The notes under the pieces: model-generated
Database searches by the model: none
What the model saw: only the letters and a program-made list of their open reading frames with translations
Told to the model about the DNA's origin: nothing
Translations under genes and position numbers: made by a program
Part shown: positions 43,225 through 54,535 of the stretch, piece after piece
Numbering within the stretch: the stretch's first letter is position 1
How the letters are laid out: each line of letters starts with the position of its first letter
NCBI GenBank assembly: GCA_964036315.1
Contig: OZ038517.1
Location: forward strand, 56,563,156 to 56,627,155
Source of the DNA: Acanthosepion esculentum
Taxonomy: Eukaryota > Mollusca > Cephalopoda > Sepiida > Sepiidae
Length of the DNA stretch: 64,000 nt
Reading direction: 5' to 3'

Positions 43225-43475
43225 AAGCCAGGATTGAAACACAACTAATTTGGTGTCAGCCAGAGCTATCTTCACTCGGTAGAGTTACACAACTAAATCT
43301 AGCATATTGTTTTTACAAAAGTAAACAAATGCCAATCAGCCAAAGTGCTCCATTCATTTTACTGAAGAGCTTTGCATTAGTGCAGGTGGCTGTTGTTTAT
43401 AGAATTAGCTTATCACTCAACAGTGCTCAATTGAAATGTATTTTCAAGAACTTTAAGGAAAAGGATCATATTTAT
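43225..43475. repeat. 251-bp direct repeat, copy B
   Basis: Identical to 41331-41581 but lacks the neighbouring hammerhead motif and (TA)n. It ends exactly where the palindrome at 43476 begins. Confidence 0.9.
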
Positions 43476-44247
43476 ATTTCAAAAACTGTATTACCGTTGT
43501 AGAAATTGTGAAACATAACTCAAACCTTCTATTGCGTCCTGCTTTTCTCGCTTTAGGAACAGTCAGTTGCTTTGACTCTTTACCATTTTTGGAGGCTGTT
43601 GAGTCTTGACTCAATGTTGAATCTCGCCTATTGCATGGAATAATAATGCAACACAAAATGTACTTAGAACAAGAATGTATTATAACAAGAAAGTGTACAC
43701 AATAAGTACATATAGTATTTCTGTATATTTCTGGGAAGACGTTCCTGGAGAATGTGTTGACTAGTCGCAGTCGATCAGAGTCTCTAGTTGGATCTCGTGA
43801 TTCCTTTTCTTCCTTCTCCCTCGTCTTCCGGTATCAACCATTATTTATATAGTTGGTAGTCACCTATGCAGATTAGGTGGATTCCACCACAACAGAGGCA
43901 TACCTACGTGACGTATCCTGGCGACATCACGACTCTCTCCGCAAATCGATACCCAGTCCTTCTGAAAATACTTGGTTAATACTTGGTAGGGCTCTCATAA
44001 CCGCAAATCTAAAGACTGCTTGGCTGGTGGTTATTTCATCCAAGTATTAACCAAGTATTTTCAGAAGGGCTGGGTATCGATTTGCGGAGAGAGTCGTGAT
44101 GTCGCCAGGATACGTCACGTAGGTATGCCTCCCAAAATGGTAAAGAGTCAAAGCAACTGACTGTTCCTAAAGCGAGAAAAGCAGGACGCAATAGAAGGTT
44201 TGAGTTATGTTTCACAATTTCTACAACGGTAATACAGTTTTTGAAAT
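43476..44247. repeat. Large palindrome, about 203-bp arms, left arm interrupted
   Basis: Outer arms 43476-43591 and 44132-44247, inner arms 43900-43986 and 44040-44126, with a 53-bp centre. Only about two mismatches were seen. The left arm is split by a solo LTR while the right arm is uninterrupted. It resembles a foldback or MITE-type element; no transposase is present. Confidence 0.85.
43597..43894 (+). mobile_element. Solo LTR, 298 bp
   Basis: Starts TGTTGAGTC and ends CCACAACA (TG...CA ends), and is bounded by the 5-bp duplication GAGGC (43592-43596 and 43895-43899). The opposite palindrome arm keeps the unfilled site with one GAGGC (complement at 44127-44131). It contains a TATA-like TTATTTATATAG near 43846. 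No internal retroelement sequence remains. Family unknown; orientation is arbitrary apart from the TATA hint. Confidence 0.85.
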
Positions 44248-45650
44248 CAACAAAAAATATGTTTATAATGAAACATTGTAAGACCTTATTAAAGTTTACC
44301 TAGTTTGTCTTCCCTCTTAAGGTCAGTTGCTTTACATCACATCTACTCAGATCGTCATTGTACGACTATTAACAACAGCAATGGTAAGAAATAAAGGCTT
44401 GAGACAGGATCCACATGAATGGCTGTAGACTGACAAGAAATAATTTTCAGAAATTAATAATTGTTGACAACTTTTTATCTAATAAAATCAATTACATATT
44501 TTGCTGATTTTGATGACCTGAAATTCACATGCTATATTCATAAATACATCCTGAAAATTAATAACAATTTTATTGTGAAAACATAATTAAATTACCAAGC
44601 AAAGAGCTGTTGCAGCCATTGTCAGCATTCATAATGTGTGTGTAAAGTACAGAAACAAGAAATATGCCACCAACAACGTTGAGACGTTCTTCACTTTATG
44701 TTATTTCGTATTTCTTTTACTCTGTTCTTTTAGCCAAGATTATATTTAACTGTTTTCATCAATAATATGAATTTAAACTTCAAAGAATTAAAACAAAAAA
44801 AAACAAATGTCATTCCAGACAACTTTGATCAGAAAGATCAGTCGGTATGAAAAACTCATTAAAACATTGAAAGAGGCGATTTAATAAAAGCTAAAACCAA
44901 TGAAATTTGGTATCAAAGAAAATGAATTAAGACACTGAATATTAAGATAAAACTAAATACAAACTAAGTTTAATGACCAACGTCATCAAACCTTTGAAAA
45001 AATAACTGGATTAAGTTTTATGATCACTTCTACCATAACCGCCATATTCCTTATCAAGGCTGTTAAGATTCCATGTTCTCGTGACTTGAATTAGGTATTA
45101 TATAAACTAGCCAGACGCCGAGGGATAAAGTAACAACGATAATTTCCTAAGGGTGGAGAATCTTAATGATTCACGTAAGAGGGAAATAGGAGTCTTTCCG
45201 ATCAAAATGTTGCTTGCAGACAAAAAAAAGTAAATATTTCTTTATACTCAACACATTTATTCATAAAAATATATACTGTAGTCTATATACGTATTATTTT
45301 ATTACTTAAAATTATTTGTTTAGCACTTTAAACGTTATTTTTAGTGGATATTCGTATTTAAGTAGACGCCAGTATATTTATTTATTTTCGTCTACCGGCC
45401 TGAATGCTCGAGAAAGTGATAAAAGTATTTGTTAATGACCCATGCCTCTGACGCCGATTAAATCAATACCAGTATCCCCAAGGCTCTCTCCTCAGTCCTA
45501 CTGTCGGATTAATAAAAATCGATTACTTAGAAAATTCGCTCTGTTTACGTTTGGATACGAGACTGTGTAGATATGAAAAATTTCGCGATATCTTTGACGG
45601 TAGAGATTTCGCTTAAAAGGTAAATTCAACCTTGCCTGATCAGTTGCTTT
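44248..45650. other. No gene recognised
   Basis: AT-rich DNA; only weak SINE-body similarity near 44320-44400. Confidence 0.4.
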
Positions 45651-45652
45651 TC

Positions 45653-45790
45653 TGTAGCTTAGTTGGTTAGAGTGTGACAAGCTAAACGGTAGCTCCCCTT
45701 GTGTATGTGGTATGGCGGGTTTTATATGTGAAGGACTAGGGTGGCTGAACCAAGAATTGTAGCTCACCCGAACATCTGACATGAAAATAA
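45653..45790 (+). repeat. tRNA-derived SINE head
   Basis: CTGTAGCTTAGTTGGTTAGAG is a strong A box/D arm. A matching B box is not convincing (GGTTTTATATG), so this is a degraded tRNA-like SINE and not a working tRNA gene. Confidence 0.5.
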
Positions 45791-45824
45791 AAGTAGAGAA
45801 GCGAGAGGCTAACAGCGTTCGTCT

Positions 45825-46310
45825 GTCAGAAAAGGGTTGAAGGGTGAAAACAATTCATCACTCACAAGGCCGCGCAAACACCTTTGAACTCGGTTGACGC
45901 TAGAAAGTGAAGATTGTGCAGCTCCAGTTCAGATGTGGCAGTAATTCGCCATTTTTTTTATCTGATCTGGATCTTGTGGAGAGAGTATGGCAAGGTCATA
46001 TATACAAAGTTCCACTCGGTCTGACGTGAGATTCAGTCTCAATACATGTTTCAGCCAAGAAGCCTCACTGAGAATACTACCGTTTATCATAAGTGGAGAA
46101 GTTCGGTTTGACTCCTTATGCATAGCTGCATTTATCATTTTCCAAGACACACTTGCTCGGTTGGGCGTGAATCAGCTTTGGTTTTGTGGGTACTTTTTGT
46201 GGCTGGTGAAGCTTTCCATGTCAGAAAAGACCGATTCGGAAGTGAGGAACGCTGATTTGGCAGCTCGATTTCTGAAGAAAGTAAAGAGAGTTTTTTCGGC
46301 AATGATCTGA
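45825..46310 (-). mobile_element. CR1/Jockey-like LINE C-terminal fragment
   Basis: The minus strand (45929-46150) reads KESNRTSPLMINGSILSEAS and LKHVLRLNLTSDRVELCIYD, the region between reverse transcriptase and C-terminus, as in the 59- and 62-kb copies (the 'LNLTSDLKWNSYI' block). Confidence 0.65.
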
Positions 46311-46314
46311 CGTT

Positions 46315-47380
46315 ATTCCAGTCAGTATCGGTAAATTGTCCTATGAAATGGGACATTCGAAGAAGCCTTCAGTTTGGCATCAATTTTGTCATTGATTTTG
46401 ATTGATCTGAAGTGCTAAGGCGGGGGGCAACACTTCAAGAAAACATTTGTTGAGAGAGGAGGTACGAAAAAGTTCAGCTTAATGCTCAGATGTATCGAGA
46501 ACAAGTAGGCTTGTCCATCGCCTGGGTGAGTTCGTATGTTATGGAGAAGTCCCGGCATTGTATTCTTCGACGGTTGTGCTTGCGTGTGCTAACCATTCTT
46601 TGTGGTGAATATTGAAACCATCACAAATTCAGGGTGATAATTTTGATCAGATTTTGCTATGGGAAGTGAGGGACATAGGTAGGGAAATGACTCCACCACT
46701 TTTGCTACCTTAAAAAATCTACCTTTCTAGAAAGCAAAGCCGTAACAATGCACTTTATGATGAAATCGAACGGGTCCCTGACTCAGGCGAATATCGCCAG
46801 CCCGAAGAAGTATTTGCCTACAGCAGCCTTGATGAAAAGACAAATAATACAAAACTGAGAATAAATCAGTCATAGCACCAAAGCAAAACCATGACGTTTA
46901 ACCAGGAATCAAAGTAGAAGAATTTCTCCTTAAATTGGAAACGTCATGCCTGAATAGGGGGAGACAGACACATAGTCCTCCCAAACAAGCAAACTTGTCA
47001 AAATGTCACAAAAGCCGCTTAAGTTGACATCTCTTACCCTCATTATCTACCCGGGATAGAATAAATACTAGTTCGAGTTTATTTTCTTTTGACTTCCGAT
47101 GCTCACTGCTAGCTGGAGTCAAACGAATTGAAGTTGCAATTAAATGTAGACGAGAAATATTACCCAGAATTAATAATGGTTAAGCTTAAACTTTTAACAG
47201 ATTAAACTTTTCAACTTCTTTTTATAATTGATTTATGACGGGTAGATTTCTTCAGTGTTTCCTGCTTTAATTCCCTTTTACACCAATCCTATATTAAACC
47301 CATTACCTTAATCTTAGTTTCATATTTGGATAATTTTTATAATTCAACAACACAGTAATACCGCGAAACTTAAAATCAAA

Positions 47381-47384
<4 letters not shown>
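46315..47384. other. No gene recognised
   Basis: Mixed-composition DNA without domain wording. A Tc/mariner-like origin was considered for 46440-46760 but no motif supports it. Confidence 0.4.

Positions 47385-47429
<45 letters not shown>
47385..47429. repeat. (CT)n microsatellite
   Basis: About 45 bp of uninterrupted CT. Confidence 0.95.
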
Positions 47430-47432
<3 letters not shown>

Positions 47433-47479
47433 TGATTAATATTATCTCAAATCAATGTGTAGTGCGAGACAATTTTTCT

Positions 47480-48022
47480 CTTCAGAATCTATCTTACATA
47501 TCTATATCGCCCATGCTTAGAATATTGATGCCGCATCTGGTCTGGTGCTCCTGCTATTTATCTAGAGCTCTGTGATAAAATCCAAAGAAGAATCAGCAAT
47601 ATTATTAGTCCTGATCTGGCGGTTCGGCTTCAGTCACTTTCCCACCGCCGTAACGTTGCCTCCCTGTGCCTTTTCTAAAAATACTTTATGGCAATTGTTC
47701 GGATGAGCTCTTCACTATGGTACCTGCTCTTTTTTAATTTAAACGCAGTACTCGACTAACGTCGAGATTTCATCAATTTACAGTTGTGCTGCCTATAGAT
47801 GTAGCCATAAATTCTATTCTAACAGTTTATCTTCTCGCACTTCTCGCTTTCGGCTGCATACTTTCCAGCCAACTTTAATCCTCAAAAAAAATTTAAAAGC
47901 AATGTCAATCGCTATCCACTGCTCTTCTTTTGTTCTCGATCTTTAGTAATGTTTGTGTTTCTAATTCTTCTACACCCTTTACCTCCTTGTCCCTTAGTGG
48001 TTTTATTGTCTTGCTTGGGCCG
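47480..48022 (+). mobile_element. CR1/Jockey-like LINE 3' end
   Basis: The plus strand encodes CRIWSGAPAIYLELCDKIQR, RISNIISPDLAVRLQSLSHR and RNVASLCLF in one frame, the sense counterpart of the antisense ORF at 59093-59464 (SGAPVIYLDVLDKIQRR). The 3' UTR closes with TTATTGTCTTGCTTGGG. 5'-truncated copy. Confidence 0.8.
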
Positions 48023-49984
48023 AATTAATTTCGAAGTAGATAAATACAAACTGAACTTCATACAGTGATTTTACTGGAGTCTTTTTTTTATAATTGGTAG
48101 ATATGCAGAAATTTTCGAAATCATCTCCAAAAATCAATATGACTATTTCACAGAAATAAGTACAATTAAATGAAAAGCAATGAGATGGCTTGTAAACTTT
48201 AAAAAAAATATAAAATTCTATGGCACTATTTTTAAAAAGAACTGCTGCTGGCAGAAGTAACTGTTGAATCATAGAAAAAAGGATGAAGGAATGCGGCAGC
48301 AGTCAGACAGCTGAAATTCTTTAAATTAACAGAAAGGCCTACTTTTCTATCTTTCAGCAACGATGATGCAATCAGAAGTTATCCGTCTGCACGGTAAAAA
48401 AAAAAGAAATTGCAAAACATAAATCCTGAAAAGGTGCATTTCTTACAATACTGACCACAAAATAAATACACTTTTGATGGAGGTTATTTTTTAATGGGAG
48501 GGTAACAATATTGACTTTATAGTAGGGTTTCAAAAAGATAGTCTGATCTGTGTATGTTTAGTACTAGACAAGTCGATATATTTGTGTGTGCTGCAGACAG
48601 ACAGCGAACAATTAACCAAGAAAAACACTAACAAAGAAGAAGAAAAAAATAATCCAATGTTGAGTGCTTTCCAAAACAAATAGAGTTGATTTTTTTTAAA
48701 ATAAGCAACTTAACTGATAATGAAATAATTCAACATTAAGACACAATGATATCGATGCTTCCCAGCTGTTCACCTTTTCGGAATTTTAAACAAAATAATG
48801 CATTGTTAATAAATGCAAGTGTCAAATGTTTTAGATATATCAGTCTTTATTGAAAGAATTGAATACCGACTTATTTGCTATATCTAAAATATCATTGCTC
48901 ATGGGGATGTTGTGTAAAACTGATTGTAGTTTATTCTTCTTAAATTCAAAAATCAATGCATTCATCTTAACTTCCGATTAAATTATTTGGTCGTTTCCTT
49001 TATAATGTTGAAACAGCAATCACAACATTCTGGTTCAACCTGTGATAGAGTTTTCTATTCTTATAACAGACTAAATTTCTGGGATGCGAAATGATTATTT
49101 ACATTCGAACTCTTGCTTGTTGTTATCACGTTTCGTACATTGTGTCCTCTCTTCTTCATGTGTCTGTCGATTCGGGTAACCATCAGGCATTTTTGAAATT
49201 AAACATTTTGTTCTTCCCCCCGAGAGTACGCGTCCGTATCATACGCGTGCGTAATCTCGAAGACAACCAGATAAACGCCTTGAGGCAATTATGACTACGA
49301 AGACGAAGTCCCGTTCTTAGGTAGGTTTATTAATGATCAACGGGGCAAAGCTAGAAAAGGGAAATGAATACATATAAATAAGACTAGTTAGTCTGAAAAT
49401 ACCAACAAACAACGGTAACAAGAAATATAGCAAATTCAGCCGGGAGCTTCAACATTTCAAACACGGCCAGAATTCAAAATGAACTCATTGTTTTCTCTTT
49501 CTGGTCGACTAACCTTTCCCCTACACGCACATCCTTAATAGCATAACGATATGGAAATATCACTTGTCAGCTGAACGTTTCTCTTTTTTCTGTATTTGTA
49601 ATCATTTTCAAGGAAAACTCCTTTTTTTTTACAGAAGTGGTGCCTTAATTAATTATGCGAGATTATTTTTACATGCTTTCAAGCAAGGAAGTATTTCTCT
49701 TTGGGGGTTAAAAGTGATGTCATAAAAGATTATTTCAAGCAAACAGACGCCATCGAAATCCCGATGGTTTTATGGAAGACCAAATGAAAGTTTCGACGTC
49801 ACCCGTGACTCAGGAAAATCACGATATGCATTTGATTGTTGGAATAACTTGAGATCGAAGTAGTCTTTTGAATTCATCTGTTAAAACCTGACATCTTCCA
49901 AAGAAGTCATTATCATTCTACTTATGATCTTGGTTTAATAGAATGCTTGTTTATATAAAAATATATATATAATCAGTTTAATGT
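48023..49984. other. No gene recognised
   Basis: About 2 kb of AT-rich DNA with no domain, no repeat match and no RNA gene that I can see. Small frames at 48003-48272 and 49091-49294 lack support. Confidence 0.45.
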
Positions 49985-50120
49985 TATTAACTGCTTCTCT
50001 TGCCTTCAGTATACCTGCGAGTGTCAAATTCTCCAATTCTTTTTCCTCATTGTGTCCTATAAATTTTAGCTGTCCTTTTCTGGTTGTTAGCAGCAGTTTC
50101 CTACTTTATCAGATGGCATT
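49985..50120 (-). mobile_element. RTE-like LINE C-terminal scrap
   Basis: The minus strand encodes LLLTTRKGQLKFIGH and NLTLAGILKAREA, the 'KRQLKFIGHIMR' block of RTE-type ORF2, in line with 31.8-32.2 kb. Confidence 0.65.
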
Positions 50121-51413
50121 TTTCAAGCAATTTATACAATTGGAATAGTTGGTGAAGAGAAATTGATTTAACCATCCCAATCTAAGCACTACAAGACCCA
50201 CCATATAATAATACATTGTTCATTGGTGAAACCAATCATTACACGTGTATACGTTAGAAAGAAAACACTTTATCTACATATCTAAAGAATTTGAATACGA
50301 CAGTAGTTTGTTCAGACAATTTAACAGACACACATTAGCAGATATGAAAGAAGTAAATTAAGGTCTTACTTAGTAAATTGACCTGAGTGTAATTACATCA
50401 GGGATTTAGCTTCGGTCATAACAGGCGTGAAGAAAATGGAAAGATCGACTCTACATGTGGTTGTTCTGATGAATTATTCCCAACTGGAAGTGTAACTTAA
50501 TTTTTGCACTTCATGCCAAACTACCGCGTAATGCATTTCTCATGCCTTGACATGCAGATAGATTAAAACTGATTCAATGGAAGAAGACTCCAATTTTGTA
50601 ACGTTAAAATATATTAATACCGTTGCGATATAAATAGATTTTCATTCAAAAGGAGATTTTGCATATTAAATCTCCACAGAGTATTACGGCTATTGTGATA
50701 TTTAAAAGGTGCTGTCAAATTTCAATATTCAGTATTGATGTTGTTGGTTGCAAATCGATTCAAAGAATATTGTCCGAGGATTGTTTCTGATAAAACAGAT
50801 CACATTGCAAGACAATCCGAATTGGAATGGCCAATACCTGGTAAAAAATGAAAATTCCATTCACTCAATATTTTCTGTGTGGTTCTTATGGATCAGTTTG
50901 GTGCCAAGACAAACACGAGTCTGCTATTACTATCTAAGTTTGCTCTAATTTCCAACAGAGTTACTTTGATATATATACGTTTTTCTGGGGTTTGCTGACA
51001 AGGACATTGCTCTAGACGTAATGACGTTTGTTTATGTTATGCTGTAGTTAGACACAAGTGGGAGAAGAAACATAATCAAATTCGACAAGCAAGTATTAAT
51101 TACAAGAACTTCACAGAGAATGTCGGCTACGTGTGCGTCTATAACACCATTACACAGAAGAAAAACAAACAGCACTTTCAAATACCGATTTTTTTTTCAG
51201 TACAAACTTTCCCTAAATAAACCAAAAAGAATCATTTAAAAATAAAAAAGCCGATAATGTGAGTGATGAAAAAAGATATAATCGAAGATGTTGATATTTA
51301 TACTCCAACTAGTTTATCCTTAAATTAAAAAATGGCGGCCATATTTAAGTAATTTTATAATTGCATTATTTATCTTTGTACGGATAATCTCGAATTTTAT
51401 CTATATACTGTCA

Positions 51414-51415
<2 letters not shown>
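50121..51415. other. No gene recognised
   Basis: AT-rich intergenic DNA; no repeat match seen. Confidence 0.45.

Positions 51416-51472
<57 letters not shown>
51416..51472. repeat. (TA)n microsatellite
   Basis: About 57 bp of TA. Confidence 0.95.
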
Positions 51473-51475
<3 letters not shown>

Positions 51476-51545
51476 GAAATATAGTCTTAAAGTGTGCTAT
51501 ATTTATGGGGTAAAGTGCTCAATATCAGAGATAGAGCGTGTGTAA

Positions 51546-51669
51546 ATATAAAAGTGGACATGGAAGTCAGCACTTAGAGGCGACAGTCTGTTTCATGCTA
51601 GTGCAATCGTCAGGCGATTGCACTAGCATGAAACAGACTGTCGCCTCTAAGTGCTGACTTCCATGTCCA

Positions 51670-51678
<9 letters not shown>
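51546..51678. repeat. Perfect palindrome with 64-bp arms
   Basis: Arms 51546-51609 and 51615-51678 are exact inverted copies around a 5-base loop (TCAGG). The right arm runs straight into a (TA)n tract; a second TA tract lies 74 bp left of the left arm. An open frame at 51651-52064 begins inside the arm and is spurious. Confidence 0.95.

Positions 51679-51719
<41 letters not shown>
51673..51719. repeat. (TA)n microsatellite
   Basis: About 46 bp of TA continuing from the palindrome arm. Confidence 0.95.
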
Positions 51720-51721
<2 letters not shown>

Positions 51722-51749
51722 CCACAAGAGGTTACTAGGTGGAGAAGAA

Positions 51750-52085
51750 TCAATAAACAGAAACATTACTAAGGAGCGAGAACAAAAGAAGAGGAATCAG
51801 GAGGACAGTAGATTGATCTTGCATTTAAATTTTTCAAGATCAAAATTGGCTGGAAAGCATGGGCCGGAAGAAATTTTTAGCATAGAACTTACGGTTACAT
51901 CTAGCTACCTCAACTGTAAATTGTTGAGATCTCGTCGCCAGTCTAGTACTGTGCTTAAATTCATGCAGTCCAGGTGCCATGGCGAAGAGTTCATCCTAAA
52001 AATTACCATGAAATTATTTATAGAAAAGGTGCAGGGAGGTAACCTTACGGCGGTGGGCAAGTGATTTCTAATGGAATTGCCGGAG
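51750..52085 (-). mobile_element. CR1/Jockey-like LINE 3' end
   Basis: Antisense 3' region matching 58900-59140: CATAGAACTTACGGTTACATC, GCTTAAATTCATG, CTTACGGCGGTGGG. Minus-strand coding would be the last ORF2 residues and 3' UTR. Confidence 0.75.
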
Positions 52086-52955
52086 AAGGATTATTCATAA
52101 TTTAGAAAAATAAATCAGTAAAATTAATCGATACAAAATGTCTTGTCCTTAATAATATTTACCGTGTGTGTGAAGAGTTTTAATTTTAAATCATTAAAAT
52201 TGTTTAACGAGAACATTGTTCATACCATCGAAAATTATCATATTCAAGTAAACTTGCACTTGCAATGTTTATATTTTCTGCCTAAGTTATCTAAGAATTA
52301 TCTATCTATACAATTCGCTCTATTGTCACATATAAGAAAGAATTCTGCATTTTCACTTATTTAATTAAAAGTAAAACTATCTAAAAGAAGACAAACACGT
52401 AACAGAATTCAAATATATTAGCAAGCTACTGCAAATGAGATATTCACTTGTTATGGTAATACGAGGCATTTACACTTATTGACATAGCATTGAGTGAGAA
52501 TATTATAGCAGAGAATATCTCATTAGTAAATAGGAGAGATCAGTCTACGTGACCGATAAATTCTGAACATCACATTGTGAAGAAAGACTAGTTCAGATTT
52601 TACAAGGACAGAAAGAATACTCTAAGATTGACGTTGTGATTGTGGTTCTTTAAACTTATCATGAGCGTTTTTCCTAATTAGCTAATAGATGTTAATATTT
52701 TATTCATAAGAATCATTTTCATGATGCTTCCAATTCTCTCGGGTAAAGACAATACTTCTCCCTGGCAGAAAGTCAATGAAGAAGAATGAAAGTGACTAAG
52801 TAAACGCTTAACGATATTTTTAAAACTAACTGAATTGTTATTGTGGGCTCGTCCATAGCCCAGTTTTACCCTCTTCGTATAATGCACTATTCCATTAGAT
52901 CAACTTTCATACAAGCGATGTCAGCTAGCTACTATTGGTTATTCTCCGCAAATCT
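52086..52955. other. No gene recognised
   Basis: AT-rich DNA upstream of the promoter-like cluster. Confidence 0.45.
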
Positions 52956-52963
52956 AGCACACT

Positions 52964-53160
52964 GATTGGTCTTTTTCGACCAATCAAGCCACCCGCACGT
53001 GCACAAGCAAGTTTTGGCGCAATTCGTTCTGAGCCACCCCACGTGACTACGACCTTATATAAACCCAAAAACACGTGAGAGCAGAGAACAGAAAGCAGAG
53101 ATCGACAGCAGTGTTCAAAGTCCGCGAGAGACAACAACAACAACAACAACAGCAGCAGAC
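52964..53160 (+). promoter_or_regulatory. Promoter-like cluster: CCAAT pair, three CACGTG boxes, TATA
   Basis: An inverted CCAAT pair forms a 22-bp palindrome (52964-52985). CACGTG occurs at 52996-53001, 53040-53045 and 53072-53077. TATATAAA is at 53056-53063, which would place initiation near 53085-53095. A (CAA)n/(CAG)n stretch follows at 53131-53160. No long reading frame follows; the first ATG-led frame of note (about 53250) is only about 24 codons. It could drive a spliced gene, a non-coding RNA, or be part of an LTR. Confidence 0.5.
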
Positions 53161-54420
53161 AATTTCGACCGCTCACTCCAAGCTTCAAAATGTGACAATT
53201 ACGAACACCCGTCTCGACGAATCGAGACGTTAAACTTTTCGATAACACTGATGTCAACGAACCTCTCAGTCAGACTTCAACATTCAGAGAGACGCCAACC
53301 AAATCCACGTAATCCAAAACCTTGATTTTCCCGCGCAAATCAAACTTTGACTCAACAACCATTTGGCATAATCTTTCTCTCTCTATCAAACAAAAGCTTT
53401 ACAAACTTCAATTATTATACTTAAAAAGTGACATTTTTCTCACTACAAAATAAGTAATAATAACTCCCAACATTTCATTCAAATAACAATTAAGGATACG
53501 TAACTTCTATTGACAAAAAAAGAATTAAAACAACAAACTGTTTAATTCTTTGAACAAATCTTATTAACACTTGCAAAAACTTTCAAACATACTTAATAAT
53601 CAACTCTTTCGTTATGAGTCTAGGTACAAATAATTACCTAATCAAAGGGACGCAACTTAGTCTCACTTATTAGTTCGCATGCATGTAATTTCAATACTTA
53701 ATAAATTCAATTGTTATGTTTTTAACTCTATGTTCCTTTCACCATTGTATTTCACCATTGCTAATGATTTCCACACCTTTCCTAAAGAAAAAATAAATAA
53801 TTGTGGGGAACAGCCCTTCAACACGCAACAAACATGGCTAAACCATTACACGCGCCATCATACACAGGGCCCGTTCCCCAACATTATTATTCAAATGATA
53901 GTAATGTCAACTAAAAACTGTCAATAGATTTTTTTTGATTTTTCGCTATTGAAGAGACGATGTTCAACTAGAAAAGCATCAGAAAATGACAATGGATTTC
54001 ATGACAAAGTTTTCAATAATTTATCAATTTATTTTTCCAAATAGACGTGTCGTCTTTTCCATCTCGCTAAACAGTTATTTGAAAATGGGAAAGACGAAAT
54101 GTCCACATAAAAATCGGATCTTGAAAATGATCTTAGAATCGTTGAAAGTATCAAAACTTATTGGATCCAAATATACGCTATTTCCGACGTAAACCAAAAA
54201 TGATAAGTAAAACAAATTAAAAGAAAATCCTTCTTTCGTTTTTACTGAAACATCTTCCTGTATATGAAACTCTTTTCCTGTTTGTTTTTTGTAACAATTA
54301 GCATGCTAAAAGCAAACGGATTTATAAAATTGACAAATGAATCTGTCTTAATTCGCACATCCGAGATTAGAGGAAAGAAGGGATTACACTGTGGAATAGC
54401 ACACAGTGTTTCCACTTATT
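53161..54420. other. No gene recognised
   Basis: Contains a short inverted pair TGTGGGGAACAGCCC / GGGCCCGTTCCCCAACA at 53802-53816 and 53867-53883. Small frames have no domain. Confidence 0.4.
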
Positions 54421-54424
54421 TTGA

Positions 54425-54535
54425 CGCGCGTGCGAGTTTTCACCCCCTTCCTTTCACTTTCGGCTAGTAATAGCAGTAAACCGTTGTTCGTGGCCGAAAG
54501 TGAGGAAGGCAGCTGCCCATATTTTCGCGCGCGTT
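54425..54535. repeat. Imperfect inverted repeat, GC-rich ends
   Basis: GACGCGCGTGCGAG...CCTTCCTTTCACTTTCGGC faces GCCGAAAGTGAGGAAGG...CGCGCGCG around a centre of about 28 bp. A two-base indel separates the arms. Possibly a small MITE. Confidence 0.6.

Noticed and set aside
45653..45790. Possible tRNA gene
   Set aside because: Good A box, but no proper B box or acceptor pairing; judged a SINE head.
51651..52064. 137-codon frame
   Set aside because: It begins in a palindrome arm, passes through (TA)n and ends in antisense LINE DNA.
52925..53257. Minus-strand 110-codon frame with a leucine run
   Set aside because: The leucines are the complement of a CAA/CAG repeat downstream of the promoter-like cluster; no domain.
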